Shown here: positions 34,271 to 35,960 of the stretch, one piece after another
Layout: every line of letters begins with the position of its first letter
Numbering within the stretch: the stretch's first letter is position 1
Source: a virus
Direction: 5' to 3' (one strand)
Virus record (IMG/VR): IMGVR_UViG_3300044630_001302
Span: 1 to 35,960 of that record
Length of the DNA stretch: 35,960 nucleotides
The notes under the pieces: model-generated
What the model was told of the DNA's origin: nothing
The model's database searches: none
What the model saw: only the letters and a program-made list of their open reading frames with translations
Made by a program: the position numbers and the translations under genes

Positions 34271-35599
34271 TTAGAAGTTAAACCCACGAGAAGTACGTTT
34301 ACCGCCCGTTTGAATCGGATATAGGTACTCTACCGCATAGCGTATGCCATCGGAGAAATGTTCTAATCCTTCCGACTTATCAATGGTCGCTATATCTAAG
34401 TTCCTTTCGGTCCATTTAGTTCTTTCTAAAGAAACAATGGTGCCTGAACATCTGGGATGTATATATAAATCTATTTTACCTGAAGCTGTCATTAGCTTAC
34501 GATTAACTGCTGCAACACTATCAATGATAGGCGGAGCCGCTCTGTGTGCCATGCATATAATGCCATATGATTCTAAGATGCTAAAATCCGTTCTTCCCAC
34601 TGCCGCAGAAGTCTTTCTAGCTCTTCCTGATGGATCTGGGTAGGCATAAATCTTATGTCCTGCGTATTTTGTCTTGAGCGCGATGGCGAGTGTTTCTGTA
34701 TCCGGATGGCCCTGCATTTCATCGAGGAACTGCATTTGGTGACCCCTGAGGGCAAAGATACTGGAACATTGGCGCATAACATTGAAATCGATACAGACAT
34801 GTACATCTTCCTCTTCATCAAATGGTTTTAAAGTCGCATCTAAATGTTGTTTTCTATCAAAACAATAAAAGACTGAATTACCTGATTCTGCAAATGAAGC
34901 TAAATATTCTGATGCCCATGTGACTGGGTCTAATTTGTCTTTTAATTTCTCAATCTCATCTATATCAAGGAAAGGCGATTGTCTATAATCATAATGATAA
35001 AAACCCCAATCATTATCTGTTTCATGATATGTACATAGTTTATGAAAGAAGTTATAACCTTTAGGTGTTGATATGATAAGCGATCTACCTGGAGATCTCG
35101 CACCTATCGCTAAGGCTCTTTTATTACTCCATCTAGTTGCAATCGTAGGTTGTATAACAGACTGCCATGCATCTTCAGCACCAATACCTTTAGTACATGA
35201 TGATGTTTCATCCCATACAACAAAGTAGGCACCTTTACCACGCATACGTTCCACTGATTCATATGATAATAAGATTAGTTCTACACCACCTCTAAACCAA
35301 AAGCGTCCGAGGTCTCTTGAAGATTTAGTGGCGTAGTTTTCTATTCCTAATTCAAAATTAATTAGTGGATAATAAATGTCCTTAACCTGATCGTAAGTAG
35401 GTGCAATAATATAAACCTTCTTATTAGGCACTTTCTCTGGTAATTCGAGTAACTCAAATATAGCCGTAATAGCACACACGGCAGCCATATATGACTTGCC
35501 CCAACCCCTAGCACAACATACGGTACTATATCTAATTGATCTTTCAACGAATAAAGCTTTATAAATATCTGATTGAGCTGGATGTAAGTTAATAGCCAT
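34271..35599 (-). CDS. Terminase large subunit
   Basis: The 442-residue DNA-packaging motor has Walker A ARGWGKS at residues 30-36, Walker B FVVWDE at 126-131, and a C-terminal RNase H-like nuclease with acidic residues at Asp271 (CIDFNV), in YPDPSG, and at Asp417 (HFSDGIRYA). The ATPase translocates DNA through the portal and the nuclease cuts the concatemer. The length is typical. Its start overlaps the upstream 45-residue gene by 11 bases, and its stop precedes the next ATG by 10 bases. The small subunit is not clearly seen and probably lies just outside the window. Confidence 0.93.
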   Translation of the reverse strand: MAINLHPAQSDIYKALFVERSIRYSTVCCARGWGKSYMAAVCAITAIFELLELPEKVPNKKVYIIAPTYDQVKDIYYPLINFELGIENYATKSSRDLGRFWFRGGVELILLSYESVERMRGKGAYFVVWDETSSCTKGIGAEDAWQSVIQPTIATRWSNKRALAIGARSPGRSLIISTPKGYNFFHKLCTYHETDNDWGFYHYDYRQSPFLDIDEIEKLKDKLDPVTWASEYLASFAESGNSVFYCFDRKQHLDATLKPFDEEEDVHVCIDFNVMRQCSSIFALRGHQMQFLDEMQGHPDTETLAIALKTKYAGHKIYAYPDPSGRARKTSAAVGRTDFSILESYGIICMAHRAAPPIIDSVAAVNRKLMTASGKIDLYIHPRCSGTIVSLERTKWTERNLDIATIDKSEGLEHFSDGIRYAVEYLYPIQTGGKRTSRGFNF

Positions 35600-35726
35600 G
35601 CTTTTCTCTTATGATGTCTAATACATCATACAGTATTATGAAACATAATTGGATAACCATCATAAAAGCCCATTTATCTGTTTCCATCCAATAGAATGAA
35701 CCTAACAATAACATATTAATTAACAT
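35589..35726 (-). CDS. 45-residue membrane protein upstream of terminase
   Basis: MLINMLLLGSFYWMETDKWA, then FMMVIQLCFIILYDVLDIIR: two short hydrophobic stretches separated by a polar METDK turn, with a basic end (REKHGY). The start overlaps the stop region of the previous small gene by 11 bases. With its neighbour it could form a holin/antiholin pair, but this is a guess from size and hydrophobicity. Confidence 0.5.
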   Translation of the reverse strand: MLINMLLLGSFYWMETDKWAFMMVIQLCFIILYDVLDIIREKHGY

Positions 35727-35853
35727 AACGCACCAATTCTAAAATATCTGTAATTAGTACCATAAACCATAAAGGCTTAAGTGGGACTTCTAACATTAAC
35801 AAACCAACACTAAGACTAATGCTCAACATTAACAAGACTATCATCAAACTCAT
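35716..35853 (-). CDS. 45-residue membrane protein
   Basis: MSLMIVLLMLSISLSVGLLM and LWFMVLITDILEL give two hydrophobic segments around a VPLKP turn. TAGGAGATACAGAAG precedes the ATG, which lies inside the preceding reading frame. It overlaps the next small membrane gene at its end. Holin-like size and topology; function not proven. Confidence 0.5.
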   Translation of the reverse strand: MSLMIVLLMLSISLSVGLLMLEVPLKPLWFMVLITDILELVRYVN

Positions 35854-35960
35854 CTTCTGTATCTCCTATAGTGTATGTATCACCACTATTGCTTAAATTA
35901 ATTACTAATGCCGCTCTTTCAACAGCATTACCCGTATCTGTTTCAGGCACCCTACCATAA
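35816..35960 (-). CDS. C-terminal end of an unknown gene, 5' part outside window
   Basis: A frame open from the right edge to TAG at 35818-35816 gives 47 residues (YGRVPETDTGNAVERAALVI..., ending in an acidic tail DTEDEFDDSLVNVEH). The position just before the terminase genes suggests a small terminase subunit, and acidic C-terminal tails occur there, but too little is visible to decide. Confidence 0.45.
   Translation of the reverse strand, partial: YGRVPETDTGNAVERAALVINLSNSGDTYTIGDTEDEFDDSLVNVEH

Noticed and set aside
35816-35960. Firm assignment of the edge fragment as small terminase subunit
   Set aside because: Only 47 C-terminal residues are visible and they carry no diagnostic motif; position alone is not enough.

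Overview
The window is the late (virion) region of a tailed phage with a long non-contractile tail (siphovirus morphology), AT-rich and almost gapless. Every gene I support lies on the minus strand, so transcription runs from base 35960 towards base 1. The T4-type (GH24) endolysin without a signal peptide and the YadA-like fibre repeats suggest a Gram-negative host, but nothing identifies the genus. No integrase, repressor or replication gene is present.

Layout in order of transcription. (1) 35960-33901: the tail end of an unknown gene, two overlapping 45-residue membrane proteins, the large terminase subunit, and a membrane-anchored coiled-coil protein. (2) 33914-24290: accessory virion, fibre and tail-tip genes, including a 466-residue repeat protein, a YadA-head-like fibre, a PKD + BspA-type repeat protein, a glycine- and alanine-rich pilot-like protein and a row of very small proteins. 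(3) 24248-16121: endolysin, portal (DUF4055 type), a glycine-zipper protein, then the most striking gene: a 1545-residue protein with an N-terminal MuF (minor head protein) domain joined to a complete single-subunit, T7-family RNA polymerase. (4) 16108-15723: a 44-residue putative zinc-binding protein and a DUF2829 (Tad2, anti-Thoeris) homologue. (5) 15722-15410: the only gene-free stretch over 300 bases, with two perfect 19-bp repeats carrying a palindromic core. (6) 15409-1: scaffold-like protein, major capsid protein, head-tail connectors, tail tube, the gpG/gpGT tail chaperones with a lambda-type -1 frameshift site, and a tape measure protein of at least 3450 residues that runs off the left edge and carries a lytic transglycosylase domain.

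The polymerase gene is split. Motifs DxxxR, A and B are in a 1414-codon first exon (21490-17249) and motif C (the catalytic HD) is in a 131-codon second exon (16516-16124). The 732-bp insert has the core of a td-like group I intron and encodes an HNH-AP2 homing endonuclease. Joining the exons at the predicted sites restores the conserved HSxD segment of T7-like polymerases in frame. The simplest reading is that the MuF domain carries the polymerase into the capsid, from which it is delivered with the DNA to transcribe early phage genes, as the unrelated-in-context phage N4 virion polymerase does. The glycine-zipper protein encoded just upstream and the repeats at 15488-15651 are candidate partners (membrane channel and promoter), but these roles are inference.

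Neighbouring genes are tightly coupled: many stop/start pairs overlap as ATGA or TAATG, and most others have a purine-rich ribosome-binding site (GGAG or GGAA) a few bases upstream.
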